The position numbers and the translations under genes are program-made. A stretch of 64,000 bases of DNA, from contig CABUWV010000003.1 in NCBI GenBank assembly GCA_902495355.1, positions 88,724-152,723 of the forward strand, in the 5' to 3' direction. Positions 1 to 9,028 of this stretch are shown here, piece after piece. Position 1 is the first letter of the stretch. Every line of letters begins with the position of its first letter. The notes beneath the pieces are model-generated. The model did no database searches, was not told where the DNA came from, and was given only the letters and a program-made list of their open reading frames with translations. This DNA is from an uncultured Collinsella sp. Its GTDB lineage: Bacteria; Actinomycetota; Coriobacteriia; Coriobacteriales; Coriobacteriaceae.

Positions 1-812
1 CCGCCAAGGAGCGTCGCGATAACGACAACCATATGATCGCCGCCATGTTTGGCGGACATGCCACCTTTACGCTTTCGGACGAGACCATGGATAAGATGGC
101 CGAGGCCAACAACGGCCTGACCGGCTTCCACATCCATGTGTGCGAGGGCATGAACGACGTGTGGGATTCCCGCCTCAACCGCGGCGGCATCAGCCCCGTC
201 GAGCGCCTGCTGCAGCACAACCTGCTGGGTCCCGACACCATGCTGGGCCACTGCATCCACGTGACGCCTGCCGAGATGGATATCGTCAAGGAGTCCGGCA
301 CCTGGCTCGTCAACAACCCCGAATCCAATATGGGCAACGCCGTGGGCTGCGCCCCCGTGCTCGAGTTCTTCCGCCGCGGCATCCCCGTGTGCATGGGCAC
401 CGATGCCTACACCCACGATATGCTCGAGAGCCTCAAGGTCTTCCTGATCATTCAGCGTCACAACGCCGCTATGCCCAACGTGGGCTGGTGCGAGGCAATG
501 ACGATGCTGTTCGAGAACAACGCCAAGATGGCCAGCAAGTACTTCGATCGCAAACTCGGTGTGCTCGAGGCCGGCGCTGCCGCCGACGTCATCGTCATGG
601 ACTACAAGCCCTTTACGCCGCTGAGCGAGGAGAACATCGACGGCCACATGCTCTTTGGCATGATGGGCAAAAACTGCCGCACCACCATCATCAACGGCCG
701 CGTCCTGTACAAGGATCGCGAGTTCGTTGGCATTGATGAGGACAAGATCAACGCGTGGACCATGGCTGAGTCCAAGAAGCTCTGGAGCACGCTCAACGAA
801 CGCACCTACTAA
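1..812 (+). CDS. ssnA: SsnA-type amidohydrolase, C-terminal part
   Basis: The 5' end lies outside the window, so only about 269 C-terminal residues are seen (the family is usually about 440). The reading frame is open from base 3. Metal-dependent amidohydrolase signatures are visible: GFHIHVCEG (metal-binding His), LGHCIHVTPAE, NNPESNMGNAVG and the catalytic-Asp motif MGTDAYTHDM. SsnA proteins belong to the anaerobic purine-degradation cluster and are thought to act in purine ring hydrolysis; the exact substrate is inferred. ygfK follows after 148 bases on the same strand, and this ssnA-ygfK pairing is the main support for choosing SsnA over other chlorohydrolase-like deaminases. Confidence 0.88.
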   Translation, partial: AKERRDNDNHMIAAMFGGHATFTLSDETMDKMAEANNGLTGFHIHVCEGMNDVWDSRLNRGGISPVERLLQHNLLGPDTMLGHCIHVTPAEMDIVKESGTWLVNNPESNMGNAVGCAPVLEFFRRGIPVCMGTDAYTHDMLESLKVFLIIQRHNAAMPNVGWCEAMTMLFENNAKMASKYFDRKLGVLEAGAAADVIVMDYKPFTPLSEENIDGHMLFGMMGKNCRTTIINGRVLYKDREFVGIDEDKINAWTMAESKKLWSTLNERTY

Positions 813-960
813 TTACAAGTAGATTCACGCGCGTCGGATGTTTCGCCGCGTTCGACGCGCGTATAGGCGGCCTCCGCGGGGTCGCCGGCGCTGTGCTAGC
901 GCTACACCGTATTTGCGCCCGTCGCGCGGTCTCGCCGGGCGTTACAGAGAGGAGCTCATT
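813..960 (+). promoter_or_regulatory. ssnA-ygfK leader with hairpin
   Basis: This is a non-coding GC-rich spacer with a perfect 10-bp inverted repeat (827-836 with 853-862, 16-base loop) and no T-tract. It could be an mRNA-processing or attenuation hairpin between ssnA and ygfK. The ygfK frame is open back to 838, but that stretch is rich in Arg and lacks a ribosome site, so it is read as leader. Confidence 0.4.
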
Positions 961-3960
961 ATGAGCGACATCATGAGGCCGATCCCGTTTTCGCAGCTGA
1001 TGAACTGGATCATCGAGGAGCACAAGACTCAGGGCGCCGTCTTTGGCGTGCGCAAGATGGTCACGACCAACCAGGAGGGCGCGCTTCCCATTTTTGACGA
1101 GCGCATCGAGACTCCGTTTGGCCCGGCCGCCGGTCCCAATACGCAGCTGGCCCAGAACATCGTGGCATCCTACGTGGCCGGTTCCCGCTTCTTTGAGCTC
1201 AAGACCGTTCAGGTTATGGACGGCGAGGAGCTCTCCAAGTGTGTGAACAAGCCCTGCATCGTGGCGCAGGACGAGTGCTACAACTGCGAGTGGTCGACCG
1301 AGCTCGAGGTTCCGCAGGCCTTTGCCGAGTACGTGAAGGCATGGTTTGCCTGCCACCTGATCGCTCGCGAGTACGGCCTGGGCAGCCCGGATGGTTTTGT
1401 CTTCAACATGTCCGTGGGTTATGACCTCGAGGGCATCAAGAGCCCCAAGGTCGATGCCTATATCGAGGGCATGAAGGACGCCAGCGGCTCCGACGTCTGG
1501 AACGAGTGCCGCACGTGGGCGCTCGCCAACTTGGACAAGTTTGAGCATGTCGACGCCGCGTTTGTCGAGTCCATCCCGGCGCGCGTCTCCAACTCCATTA
1601 CCGAGTCCACGCTGCATGGCTGCCCGCCGGCGGAGATCGAGCGCATCGCGACCTATCTGATTACCGAGAAGGGTCTCAACACCTACATCAAGTGCAACCC
1701 CACGCTGCTGGGCTATGAGTTTGCCCGCCAGCGTCTGAACGAGCTGGGCTTTGACTACATCGTTTTCGATGACACGCACTTCCGTGAGGACCTGCAGTGG
1801 GCCGATGCCGTGCCTATGTTCGAGCGCCTGATTGCCCTGTGCGCCGAGCGCGGCCTGGAGTTTGGCGTCAAGCTGACCAACACCTTCCCCGTCGACGTGA
1901 CGAGAAACGAGCTGCCCTCTACCGAGATGTACATGTCCGGCCGTTCGCTGTTCTCGCTGACCATCGAGGCCGCCCGCCGCATTACCGAGCAGTTTGACGG
2001 TAAGCTGCGCATCAGCTACTCCGGTGGTGCCACGGTCTACAACATCCGCGCCCTGTATGATGCCGGCATTTGGCCCGTCACCCTGGCGACCGACGTGCTC
2101 AAGCCCGGTGGCTACGAGCGCTTTAGCCAGATGGCCGGCGAGTTTACCGACCTGGATGGCAAGCCGTTTGCGGGCGTCTCGCTCGAGGCCGTGACCGCGA
2201 TTCAGACCGACTCGCTCACCAACCCGCTCTACAAGAAGCCGCTGCGCCCGCTGCCCGACCGCAAGGTCGCCGGCAAGAGCCCGCTTTCCGACTGCTTTAC
2301 CACGCCGTGCCGCACGAGCTGTCCCATCCAGCAGGATATTCCCGCCTATCTGGCGGCTGTTGACGAGGGCCGCTTCGAGGACGCGCTCAACATCATCATC
2401 GAGCGCAACGCCCTGCCGTTTATCACCGGCACCATCTGCCCGCATCCCTGCGGCCGCGCTTGCGAGCGTGCGTTCTACGAGCCCGAGGGTGCCCAGATTC
2501 GCGCCAGCAAGCTCAAGGCTGCCCGCGAGGCCATGACCGCCGTGCTGCCCAAGCTGCGCGCCCAGGCCATTGCCAACGACGGCGAGCACAACGTTGCCGT
2601 TATCGGTGGCGGCCCGGCCGGTCTGGCGACGGCGTTCTTCCTGACGCGTGCCGGCGTGCCCGTCACTATCTTTGAGGCCCGCGATTCGCTCGGCGGCGTG
2701 GTCCGCCACGTGATCCCCGAGTTCCGTATTGCGAGCGACGATATCTCCCACGATGCCGAGCTCTGCCTGGCCTTTGGCGCCAAGGTGCAGCTCAACGCTC
2801 GCGTGGATTCCATTGAAGAGCTCAAGGCCCAGGGCTTTACCGACGTGGTCGTGGCCACCGGTGCCTGGATGCCCGGCTCTGCGGGCTTGGGCGAGGGTGC
2901 CGAGCTCGACGTGCTGGAGTTCCTCGAGACCGCCAAGAAGGGCGAGAAGCTCGAGCTGGGCGAGGACGTCGTGGTCATCGGCGCCGGCAACACCGCCATG
3001 GATGCTGCCCGCGTGGCCAAGCGCCTGGCTGGTGTGAAGAACGTGCGCCTGGTGTATCGCCGCACCAAGAAGCAGATGCCCGCCGACGAGGAAGAGCTTG
3101 ATCTTGCTCTTGCCGACGGCGTTGAGTTCTGCGAGCTGCTGGCGCCCAAGGCACTCAACGGCGCCGTGCTGACCTGCGATGTTATGGAGCTTGGCGAGCC
3201 GGATGCAAGCGGCCGTCGCAGCCCCGTCGCCACGGGCGAGACCGTCGAGCTTCCCGCCACCACGGTGATCTGCGCCGTGGGCGAGGGCATCGACGCCAGC
3301 CTGTACGATGCCGCGGGCGTCGAGCACGACCGTCGCGGCCGCCTTGCCGCCACCTCCACCGGCGTCGAGGGCGTCTGGGCTGCGGGCGACTGCCGTCGCG
3401 GTCCTGCCACCGTGGTCGAGGCCATCGCCGATGCCGCCGAGGTTGCCCGTGCCATCGCCGGCGTGGACTTTAACAAGTACGCCGACCAGAATGCTCAGGC
3501 CGGCCGCGAGGACACCTGCTACGAGCGCAAGGGGTCGCTGTGCCGCGACAAACGCAACTGCACCAAGACCCGCTGCCTGGGCTGCGGCTCGGTGTGCGAG
3601 GTCTGCTGCGACGTGTGCCCCAACCGCGCCAACGTGGCAATTAAGGTGCCGGGCCTGGCCAAGCATCAGGTCGTCCATGTCGACGGCATGTGCAACGAGT
3701 GCGGCAACTGCGCCGTGTTCTGCCCTTACCAGGAGGGTCGTCCCTACAAGGACAAGCTCACCCTGTTCTGGAGCGAGGAGGACATGGAGAACTCCGAGAA
3801 CGAGGGCTTCCTGGCCGTGGACGAGGACCACTTTAAGGTTCGCGTCGCCGGCACGGTCCGCACCGTCTCGGTCGATGCCGTCAACACCGGCCTTCCCGAG
3901 GCCGTCCGCCTGACCATCAGGGCTGTGCGCGACAACTATCCGTATCTCCTTAAGAAATAG
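961..3960 (+). CDS. ygfK: YgfK, Fe-S flavoprotein reductase of the purine cluster
   Basis: The product has 999 aa (family about 1000-1030). It is annotated by family as a putative selenate reductase subunit but is genetically tied to purine/uric acid breakdown. The N-terminal 450 residues form a dihydroorotate-dehydrogenase-like region. A glutamate-synthase small-subunit-like module follows, with an FAD-binding VIGGGPAGLATAF near residue 548, an NAD(P)-binding VVVIGAGNTAMDAAR near 670 and a Cys-rich segment (CFTTPCRTSCPIQQDIP, CPHPCGRAC) before the FAD site. The C-terminus has 4Fe-4S Cys clusters (CLGCGSVCEVCC, CNECGNCAVFCP). ATG 961 is chosen because GAGAGGAG precedes it and MSDIMRPIPF matches the usual start. 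It probably moves electrons between NAD(P)H and the Fe-S/Mo partner encoded just downstream. Confidence 0.93.
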   Translation: MSDIMRPIPFSQLMNWIIEEHKTQGAVFGVRKMVTTNQEGALPIFDERIETPFGPAAGPNTQLAQNIVASYVAGSRFFELKTVQVMDGEELSKCVNKPCIVAQDECYNCEWSTELEVPQAFAEYVKAWFACHLIAREYGLGSPDGFVFNMSVGYDLEGIKSPKVDAYIEGMKDASGSDVWNECRTWALANLDKFEHVDAAFVESIPARVSNSITESTLHGCPPAEIERIATYLITEKGLNTYIKCNPTLLGYEFARQRLNELGFDYIVFDDTHFREDLQWADAVPMFERLIALCAERGLEFGVKLTNTFPVDVTRNELPSTEMYMSGRSLFSLTIEAARRITEQFDGKLRISYSGGATVYNIRALYDAGIWPVTLATDVLKPGGYERFSQMAGEFTDLDGKPFAGVSLEAVTAIQTDSLTNPLYKKPLRPLPDRKVAGKSPLSDCFTTPCRTSCPIQQDIPAYLAAVDEGRFEDALNIIIERNALPFITGTICPHPCGRACERAFYEPEGAQIRASKLKAAREAMTAVLPKLRAQAIANDGEHNVAVIGGGPAGLATAFFLTRAGVPVTIFEARDSLGGVVRHVIPEFRIASDDISHDAELCLAFGAKVQLNARVDSIEELKAQGFTDVVVATGAWMPGSAGLGEGAELDVLEFLETAKKGEKLELGEDVVVIGAGNTAMDAARVAKRLAGVKNVRLVYRRTKKQMPADEEELDLALADGVEFCELLAPKALNGAVLTCDVMELGEPDASGRRSPVATGETVELPATTVICAVGEGIDASLYDAAGVEHDRRGRLAATSTGVEGVWAAGDCRRGPATVVEAIADAAEVARAIAGVDFNKYADQNAQAGREDTCYERKGSLCRDKRNCTKTRCLGCGSVCEVCCDVCPNRANVAIKVPGLAKHQVVHVDGMCNECGNCAVFCPYQEGRPYKDKLTLFWSEEDMENSENEGFLAVDEDHFKVRVAGTVRTVSVDAVNTGLPEAVRLTIRAVRDNYPYLLKK

Positions 3961-3971
3961 GCGAGTCTCTT

Positions 3972-4451
3972 ATGGCCAAATCCATTCAACATAACGTGGC
4001 CTACGTTGCCTGCGGAAGCGGTTGCGCCTCCGCAGGCGGCGACGCCCGCTGCAGCGAAGGCTGCATTGGCTGTGGCGCCTGCGTCACGGCCTGCCCCCAC
4101 GGTGCCATTGCGCTGGTCGATGGCATCGCCCGCGTGGATCGCTCAAAGTGCACGGGCTGTGGCCTGTGCGGCATGGCGTGCCCGCAGCGCGTGATTGCCT
4201 TCGTTCCCGGCTACCAGAATATCCTGGTGCGCTGCAACAACACCGATAAGGGCGCCATCGCCCGTAAGATTTGCGATACGAGCTGCATCGGTTGCGGCAT
4301 GTGCGCCAAAAAGTGCCCTGCCGGCGCTATCCGCATCGAGGACAACTGCGCCCATATCGACGGTGCGGATTGCCTGTCGTGCGGCATGTGCGCCGTCGTC
4401 TGCCCGCATGGCGCCATCCACGACCGCACCGGCATCGCCGCCGGCGTGTAG
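3972..4451 (+). CDS. Polyferredoxin with four 4Fe-4S motifs
   Basis: A 159-aa soluble electron carrier, 11 bases after ygfK and 12 before the xanthine dehydrogenase, so clearly in one operon. Four CxxCxxCxxxCP motifs are seen (CIGCGACVTACP, CTGCGLCGMACP, CIGCGMCAKKCP, CLSCGMCAVVCP), with an extra cysteine-rich N-terminus (CGSGCASAGGDARC). Arrangement and spacing resemble RnfB/ferredoxin-domain proteins but there is no membrane anchor. The neighbourhood suggests it links the Mo hydroxylase to YgfK; this is inference. The ribosome site is weak (GCGAG), consistent with translational coupling to ygfK. Confidence 0.9.
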   Translation: MAKSIQHNVAYVACGSGCASAGGDARCSEGCIGCGACVTACPHGAIALVDGIARVDRSKCTGCGLCGMACPQRVIAFVPGYQNILVRCNNTDKGAIARKICDTSCIGCGMCAKKCPAGAIRIEDNCAHIDGADCLSCGMCAVVCPHGAIHDRTGIAAGV

Positions 4452-4463
4452 AAGGGAATCACC

Positions 4464-7241
4464 ATGGCACAGGAATTCACTTTTACCGTTAACGGCGTCG
4501 AGCGCACGACGACCCAAAACAAACCGCTGCTGCGCTACCTGCGCGACGACCTGCATATCCATTCCGCCAAGGACGGCTGCTCCGAAGGTGCTTGTGGCAC
4601 CTGCACCATCCATGTGGACGGTGCAGCCGTCAAGGCGTGCGTGCTGACCACCGCTCTTGCCGCCGGTCGCAACATCGTGACCGTCGAGGGCCTGCCCGAG
4701 GACGTGCGCGAGGCCTTTGTGTACGCCTTTGGCGCTGTGGGCGCCGTGCAGTGCGGTTTTTGCATCCCTGGCATGGTCATGGCGGGTGCGGCGCTCATCG
4801 CCGAGGACCCCGAGCCCACCGAGGAGCAGATCAAGTACGCCATTCGCGGTAACGTCTGCCGCTGCACCGGCTACAAGAAGATTATCGAGGGCATTTCGCT
4901 GGCAGCCGCGGTGCTCCGCGGCGAAAAGCAGATCGACGAGGACCTGGAGCGCGGCGATGACTACGGCGTGGGCAAGCGCGCCTTCCGTATCGACGTGCGC
5001 AAGAAGGTGCTCGGCGAGGGCAAGTACCCCGACGACATCGACGAGCTCGACCAGCCGGGCCTGACCTATGCCAGCGCCGTGCGCTCGAAGTACCCGCGTG
5101 CCCGCGTGCTCTCCATCGATACCTCCAAGGCCGAGGCCCTGCCCGGCGTGGTAGGCATTCTGCGCGCCGAGGACGTGCCGGTCAACCAGGTCGGCCACCT
5201 TATCCAGGACTGGGACGTCATGATCGCCCAGGGCGATATCACCCGCTGCGTGGGTGATGCCATCGCGCTGGTGGTTGCCGAGGACGAGGCGACGCTCGAG
5301 AAGGCCAAGAAGCTCGTAAAGATCGATTACGAGCCGCTGGAGCCCGTGCGCAACATCGCCGAGGCCAAGGCCGCCGACGCCCCGCGCCTGCATGACAGTT
5401 TCTTTGCCTTTGGCAACACGGTGGAGCTCAAGGACAACGTGTGCCAGAGCCGCCATGTGACGCGTGGCGACGCCGCCAAGGCGCTGGCGGAGAGCGCATT
5501 CACCGTGACGCAGCGCTTTACCACGCCCTTTACCGAGCATGCCTTCTTGGAGCCCGAGTGCGCCGTCGCCTTCCCGTACAAGAACGGCGTCAAGGTGCAG
5601 TCGACCGACCAGGGTGCCTACGATACGCGCAAAGAGTGCGCCCACATGTTTGGCTGGGACAACGAGCCCGAGCGTGTGGTCGTCGAGACCATGCTCGTGG
5701 GTGGCGGCTTTGGCGGCAAGGAGGACGTGTCCATTCAGCACTTGGCCGCGCTCGCTGCCTATAAGTTCCAGCGTCCTGTGAAGTGCAAGCTCACGCGTGC
5801 CGAGTCGCTTGCTTTCCATCCCAAGCGTCATGCCATGGACGGCGCCTTTACGCTGGGTTGCGACGCCGAGGGCAACTTTACCGGTTTGGATTGCGAGATC
5901 AACTTTGATACCGGAGCCTACGCGTCGCTGTGCGGCCCGGTGCTCGAGCGCGCCTGTACGCATGCCGTCGGCCCCTACAAGTACCAGAACACCGACATCC
6001 GCGGCTTTGGCTACTACACCAACAACCCGCCTGCCGGCGCGTACCGCGGCTTTGGCGTCTGTCAGTCCGAGTTTGCGCTCGAGAGCCTGATCGACCTGCT
6101 GGCCGAGAAGGTCGGCCTGGATCCGTGGGAGATCCGCTACCGTAACGCCATCGAGCCGGGCGAGGTTCTGCCCAACGGTCAGATTGCCGATTGCTCCACG
6201 GCGCTTAAAGAGACGCTGCTCGAGGTCAAGGATGCCTACTACGCGCATCCCGGACACGCCGGTATCGCCTGCGCCATGAAGAACGCCGGCGTGGGCGTGG
6301 GCCTGCCCGATGCCGGCCGCTGCAAGATCAGCATCGAGGATGGCCGCGCCGTGGTCTACGCCGCCACGTCCGACATCGGCCAGGGCTGTAACACCGTCTT
6401 TTTGCAAGACGTTGCCGAGGCCTGCGGTCTGCCGCTGAGCTGCATTGCCAATGGCGAGTGCTCCACCGAGAACGCTCCCGACTCCGGCACTACGTCTGGC
6501 TCGCGTCAGACGGTCGTGACCGGCGAGGCCGTGCGCGGCGCCGCCTTCCTGCTGCGCGATGCCATGGTTGGCATCGAGGCGGGCAAGCCTGCACCCGATG
6601 CTCCCGTGAGCGCGCATGGCGACGGCGTCAAGATCGAGTACGACGACGGTCGCGCCTATCAGCTGCGCGCGCAGGAGCTCGTCGCCGGCCAAGGTATGCA
6701 TCCTCAGGATCCCGCGGCCGCCATCAAGGCGCTCGAGGGATGCGAGTTTGGCTACGTGTATCTGGAGCCGACCGACAAGCTGGGTGCGGATGTTCCCAAT
6801 CCCAAGAGCCACATCTGCTACGGCTTTGCCACACATGTGGTCATTCTGGACGATGACGGCCGCGTGAGCGAGATCTATGCTGCGCACGATTCCGGCAAGG
6901 TGGTCAACCCCATCTCCATCCAGGGTCAGATCGAAGGCGGCGTGCTCATGGGTATGGGCTATGCGCTTACCGAGGACTGGCCGCTCAAGGACTGCGTGCC
7001 CCAGGCAAGGTACGGTACGCTCGGGTTGTTCCGTGCGCCCGAGATTCCGGATATCCACGCCATTTACGTGGAGAAGGACGAGCTGCTGCCCGTGGCATAC
7101 GGCGGCAAGGGCATCGGCGAGATCGCAACGATCCCCACGGCGCCCGCCGTACAGAACGCCTACCGCGCGTTTGACGGCAAGCTGCGTCCAGATCTGCCCA
7201 TGGTGGATACGCCGTACAGCCGCGCCCGTCACCGCGGGTAG
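4464..7241 (+). CDS. xdhD: Selenium-dependent xanthine dehydrogenase (2Fe-2S and Mo domains fused)
   Basis: A 925-aa molybdenum hydroxylase. An N-terminal 2Fe-2S plant-type domain (C39, C44, C47, C59) is followed by the second 2Fe-2S domain (QCGFCIPGM, NVCRCTGYKK). The molybdopterin half has VGGGFGGKED, GAYRGFGVCQ and the catalytic-Glu motif GKGIGEIATIP. No FAD domain is present, so electrons must leave through another protein, plausibly the adjacent ferredoxin and YgfK. There is no in-frame TGA; in this family selenium sits as a labile ligand on the cofactor rather than as selenocysteine. The yqeB, yqeC and xdhC homologues at 30-32.6 kb fit that cofactor type. Its symbol is by analogy to E. 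coli xdhD, whose own 2Fe-2S region is degenerate, so equivalence is not exact. Confidence 0.9.
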   Translation: MAQEFTFTVNGVERTTTQNKPLLRYLRDDLHIHSAKDGCSEGACGTCTIHVDGAAVKACVLTTALAAGRNIVTVEGLPEDVREAFVYAFGAVGAVQCGFCIPGMVMAGAALIAEDPEPTEEQIKYAIRGNVCRCTGYKKIIEGISLAAAVLRGEKQIDEDLERGDDYGVGKRAFRIDVRKKVLGEGKYPDDIDELDQPGLTYASAVRSKYPRARVLSIDTSKAEALPGVVGILRAEDVPVNQVGHLIQDWDVMIAQGDITRCVGDAIALVVAEDEATLEKAKKLVKIDYEPLEPVRNIAEAKAADAPRLHDSFFAFGNTVELKDNVCQSRHVTRGDAAKALAESAFTVTQRFTTPFTEHAFLEPECAVAFPYKNGVKVQSTDQGAYDTRKECAHMFGWDNEPERVVVETMLVGGGFGGKEDVSIQHLAALAAYKFQRPVKCKLTRAESLAFHPKRHAMDGAFTLGCDAEGNFTGLDCEINFDTGAYASLCGPVLERACTHAVGPYKYQNTDIRGFGYYTNNPPAGAYRGFGVCQSEFALESLIDLLAEKVGLDPWEIRYRNAIEPGEVLPNGQIADCSTALKETLLEVKDAYYAHPGHAGIACAMKNAGVGVGLPDAGRCKISIEDGRAVVYAATSDIGQGCNTVFLQDVAEACGLPLSCIANGECSTENAPDSGTTSGSRQTVVTGEAVRGAAFLLRDAMVGIEAGKPAPDAPVSAHGDGVKIEYDDGRAYQLRAQELVAGQGMHPQDPAAAIKALEGCEFGYVYLEPTDKLGADVPNPKSHICYGFATHVVILDDDGRVSEIYAAHDSGKVVNPISIQGQIEGGVLMGMGYALTEDWPLKDCVPQARYGTLGLFRAPEIPDIHAIYVEKDELLPVAYGGKGIGEIATIPTAPAVQNAYRAFDGKLRPDLPMVDTPYSRARHRG

Positions 7242-7310
7242 GGTAGGACGCGCACGGCCATTGCTGACGGGCTGTTCGCGCTCAGCATCAACTACATACG
7301 CTGCGCCTTT

Positions 7311-7346
7311 GGCCCCGGCTCCATCGCGAGCCGGGGCCTTTTGTTT
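7311..7346 (+). terminator. Intrinsic terminator after xdhD
   Basis: A 10-bp GC-rich stem (7311-7320 with 7329-7338, GGCCCCGGCT/AGCCGGGGCC) with an 8-base loop is followed by TTTTGTTT. It closes the ssnA-xdhD operon. Confidence 0.9.
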
Positions 7347-7514
7347 GGAGTGGAAACTGCGTCCCGGATTTGGCGCTCAGAACGGGACACGCTTTCCGGA
7401 TGGGATGCTTGGCGGAAACTACGGCCCAGTTTTTGGCTCCAGAACGGGATGCATTTTCCGGAACGGTCCACGTGCGGTGGTGTACCGCCCCTTTCGTGTG
7501 CGCCGCTTGTCGAA
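7347..7514. repeat. Imperfect tandem duplication between xdhD terminator and ATPase
   Basis: Two 49-base blocks (7352-7400 and 7414-7462) begin GGAAACT and end TTTTCCGGA or CTTTCCGGA, share an AGAACGGGA core, and are about three-quarters identical at a 62-base period. No gene is visible here. This marks the left edge of the presumed inserted island. Confidence 0.6.
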
Positions 7515-7570
7515 TTACGTTATAGCTAGCTATATTATAGGAAGGTATAATATAGCTAGCTATAACGTAA
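7515..7570. promoter_or_regulatory. Perfect 25-bp inverted repeat (56-bp palindrome) before the DUF234 ATPase
   Basis: 7515-7539 is exactly reverse-complementary to 7546-7570, with a 6-base GGAAGG spacer. Inside each arm is the 14-bp palindrome TATAGCTAGCTATA (7521-7534 and 7551-7564), the two centres lying 30 bp apart, about three helical turns. Both strands carry TATAAT. A possible promoter is TTGTCG (7507-7512) with TATATT (7531-7536), spacing 18. The right arm ends just before the ribosome site AAGGAAGG of the ATPase gene. It may be a paired operator, a cruciform, or an mRNA hairpin hiding the ribosome site. Confidence 0.85.
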
Positions 7571-7584
7571 AGGAAGGATGGTCT

Positions 7585-8976
7585 ATGTTTGTCGGAAGAA
7601 CAGCGGAAATGTCCGAGCTCAATCGACTGTATGGCACGGACTCCTTTGAGATGCCTGTGATTTACGGCCGCCGTCGTGTGGGTAAAACGCGCCTTATCAC
7701 AGAGTTCATCCAAGGCAAGAAGGCTATTTACTTTCAAGCTCGTCGTACCAATGCGGAGGCAAACCTGCACGGCTTTAGCCAGGCGATACTTGCAGGCTCG
7801 GTTGGTGCTGCAGGCGTGTCGTTTCGTAGTTTTGACGAGGCGTTCGATGCATTGGTCACCATGGCTCGAACGGAGCGTTTGATTGTCGTGATTGACGAGT
7901 ATCCCTATCTCGCCCAATCGAATCCCGAGATCAGCTCGTTGCTGCAAGACAAGATCGACCACTTATACAAAGAGACCAGGCTAATGCTGATCCTATGCGG
8001 CTCGTCTCTTTCGTTTATGGAGGAACAGGTGTTGGGCTACGAGAGCCCACTATACGGTAGGCGTACGGCCCAGTTTAAGATCATGCCGCTCGATTTTACG
8101 ACGACCCTCGGGTTGTGGCAGAGCATGAGTCGCGAAGACGCTGCAGTTTGCTATGGTATGACGGGCGGCATTCCTGCATATATCGAGAGAGTCGATCCTG
8201 CCGCATCGCTCAAGGACAACATCAAACGTCTTTTCCTTACTCCTACGGGCTATCTCTTTGAGGAGCCGAGTAACCTGCTAATGCAAGAGTGCCGCAATCC
8301 CGAGCAATATGATGCGATCGTGCAAGCAATTGCTCAGGGGCGCTCGAAGATCTCGGAGATTGCGAGCTCTACGGGAATCCCTGCGAGCAACGTAAAGAGC
8401 TATGTGGATAAGCTGGCGTCGCTTGGGATTGTCGAGCGCGAGCTGCCCCTAAACGAGACGAGCAATAAGCGAGCCGTGTATCTGCTGAGCGACCAGATGT
8501 TTAGGTTCTGGTACAAGTTTGTTCCGCAGAACATCGGGCTGATTCAAAACGATATGGCCGAGATGGCGTATAAGCGCATTGAGCCGCACGTATCGGATTA
8601 CATGGGTACGGTCTTTGAGCTTATATGCAGACAATACGTGTACGAACTCGCGCGCGCGGGCGAACTTGGTGTGGTGCCGGCAACAGTCGGCCGTTGGTGG
8701 GGAACGGACAATCGGACGCGTACGCAGGAAGAGATCGATTTGATTGTCGACGACGGAGAGGGCGCGGCGCTCTTTGCGGAGTGCAAATGGCGTAACGAAC
8801 CGGCAGGCGAGGATGTTCTGGAAAAGCTCGTGTACCGAAGCGAGCTCTTTAGGCGTCAGCATAAAAGCTACGTGATCTTCTCGAAGCGTGGCTTTACGCA
8901 AGGATGTCAGGAAGCTGCGGCGAGCAGGGGAGATACCAAGCTGATTTCGTTTGCCGAGATGTGCGAGCGGAGATAA
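7585..8976 (+). CDS. AAA ATPase with DUF234 nuclease-like C-terminus
   Basis: A 463-aa protein of the archaeal-type ATPase family. Walker A is GRRRVGKT (28-35) and Walker B is IVVIDEYPYLA (about 95-105). A winged-helix region around 250-290 (SKISEIASSTGIPASNVKSY) is followed by the C-terminal DUF234 segment. Its EIDLIVDDGEG...FAECKWRN pattern looks like the D-(E/C)xK core of PD-(D/E)xK nucleases. ATG 7585 has AAGGAAGG 8 bases upstream and the N-terminus MFVGRTAEM is typical. The frame is open further upstream but runs through the xdhD terminator and palindrome, so that extension is rejected. AT content is higher than in the flanking metabolic genes, suggesting transfer. Its biological role is unknown; defence or mobile-element maintenance is a guess. 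Confidence 0.88.
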   Translation: MFVGRTAEMSELNRLYGTDSFEMPVIYGRRRVGKTRLITEFIQGKKAIYFQARRTNAEANLHGFSQAILAGSVGAAGVSFRSFDEAFDALVTMARTERLIVVIDEYPYLAQSNPEISSLLQDKIDHLYKETRLMLILCGSSLSFMEEQVLGYESPLYGRRTAQFKIMPLDFTTTLGLWQSMSREDAAVCYGMTGGIPAYIERVDPAASLKDNIKRLFLTPTGYLFEEPSNLLMQECRNPEQYDAIVQAIAQGRSKISEIASSTGIPASNVKSYVDKLASLGIVERELPLNETSNKRAVYLLSDQMFRFWYKFVPQNIGLIQNDMAEMAYKRIEPHVSDYMGTVFELICRQYVYELARAGELGVVPATVGRWWGTDNRTRTQEEIDLIVDDGEGAALFAECKWRNEPAGEDVLEKLVYRSELFRRQHKSYVIFSKRGFTQGCQEAAASRGDTKLISFAEMCERR

Positions 8977-9028
8977 CCAAGCGCGCTCTGATGTGATTGC
9001 TCGGAATGGGTCGCGCTAAGGATGCCAA

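Noticed and set aside
793..7232. Very long minus-strand open frames opposite ygfK and xdhD (about 1000 codons each)
   Set aside because: They are mirror images of GC-rich codon use, rich in Ala/Gly/His/Val/Leu without motifs, and lie opposite clear genes.
4464..7241. Selenocysteine codon in the xanthine dehydrogenase
   Set aside because: No in-frame TGA is present; selenium in this family is a cofactor ligand.
6877..7584. A frame joining the xdhD end to the DUF234 ATPase as one 699-codon gene
   Set aside because: The first 236 codons are an out-of-frame reading of xdhD, a terminator and the palindrome. The ATPase has its own start and ribosome site at 7585.
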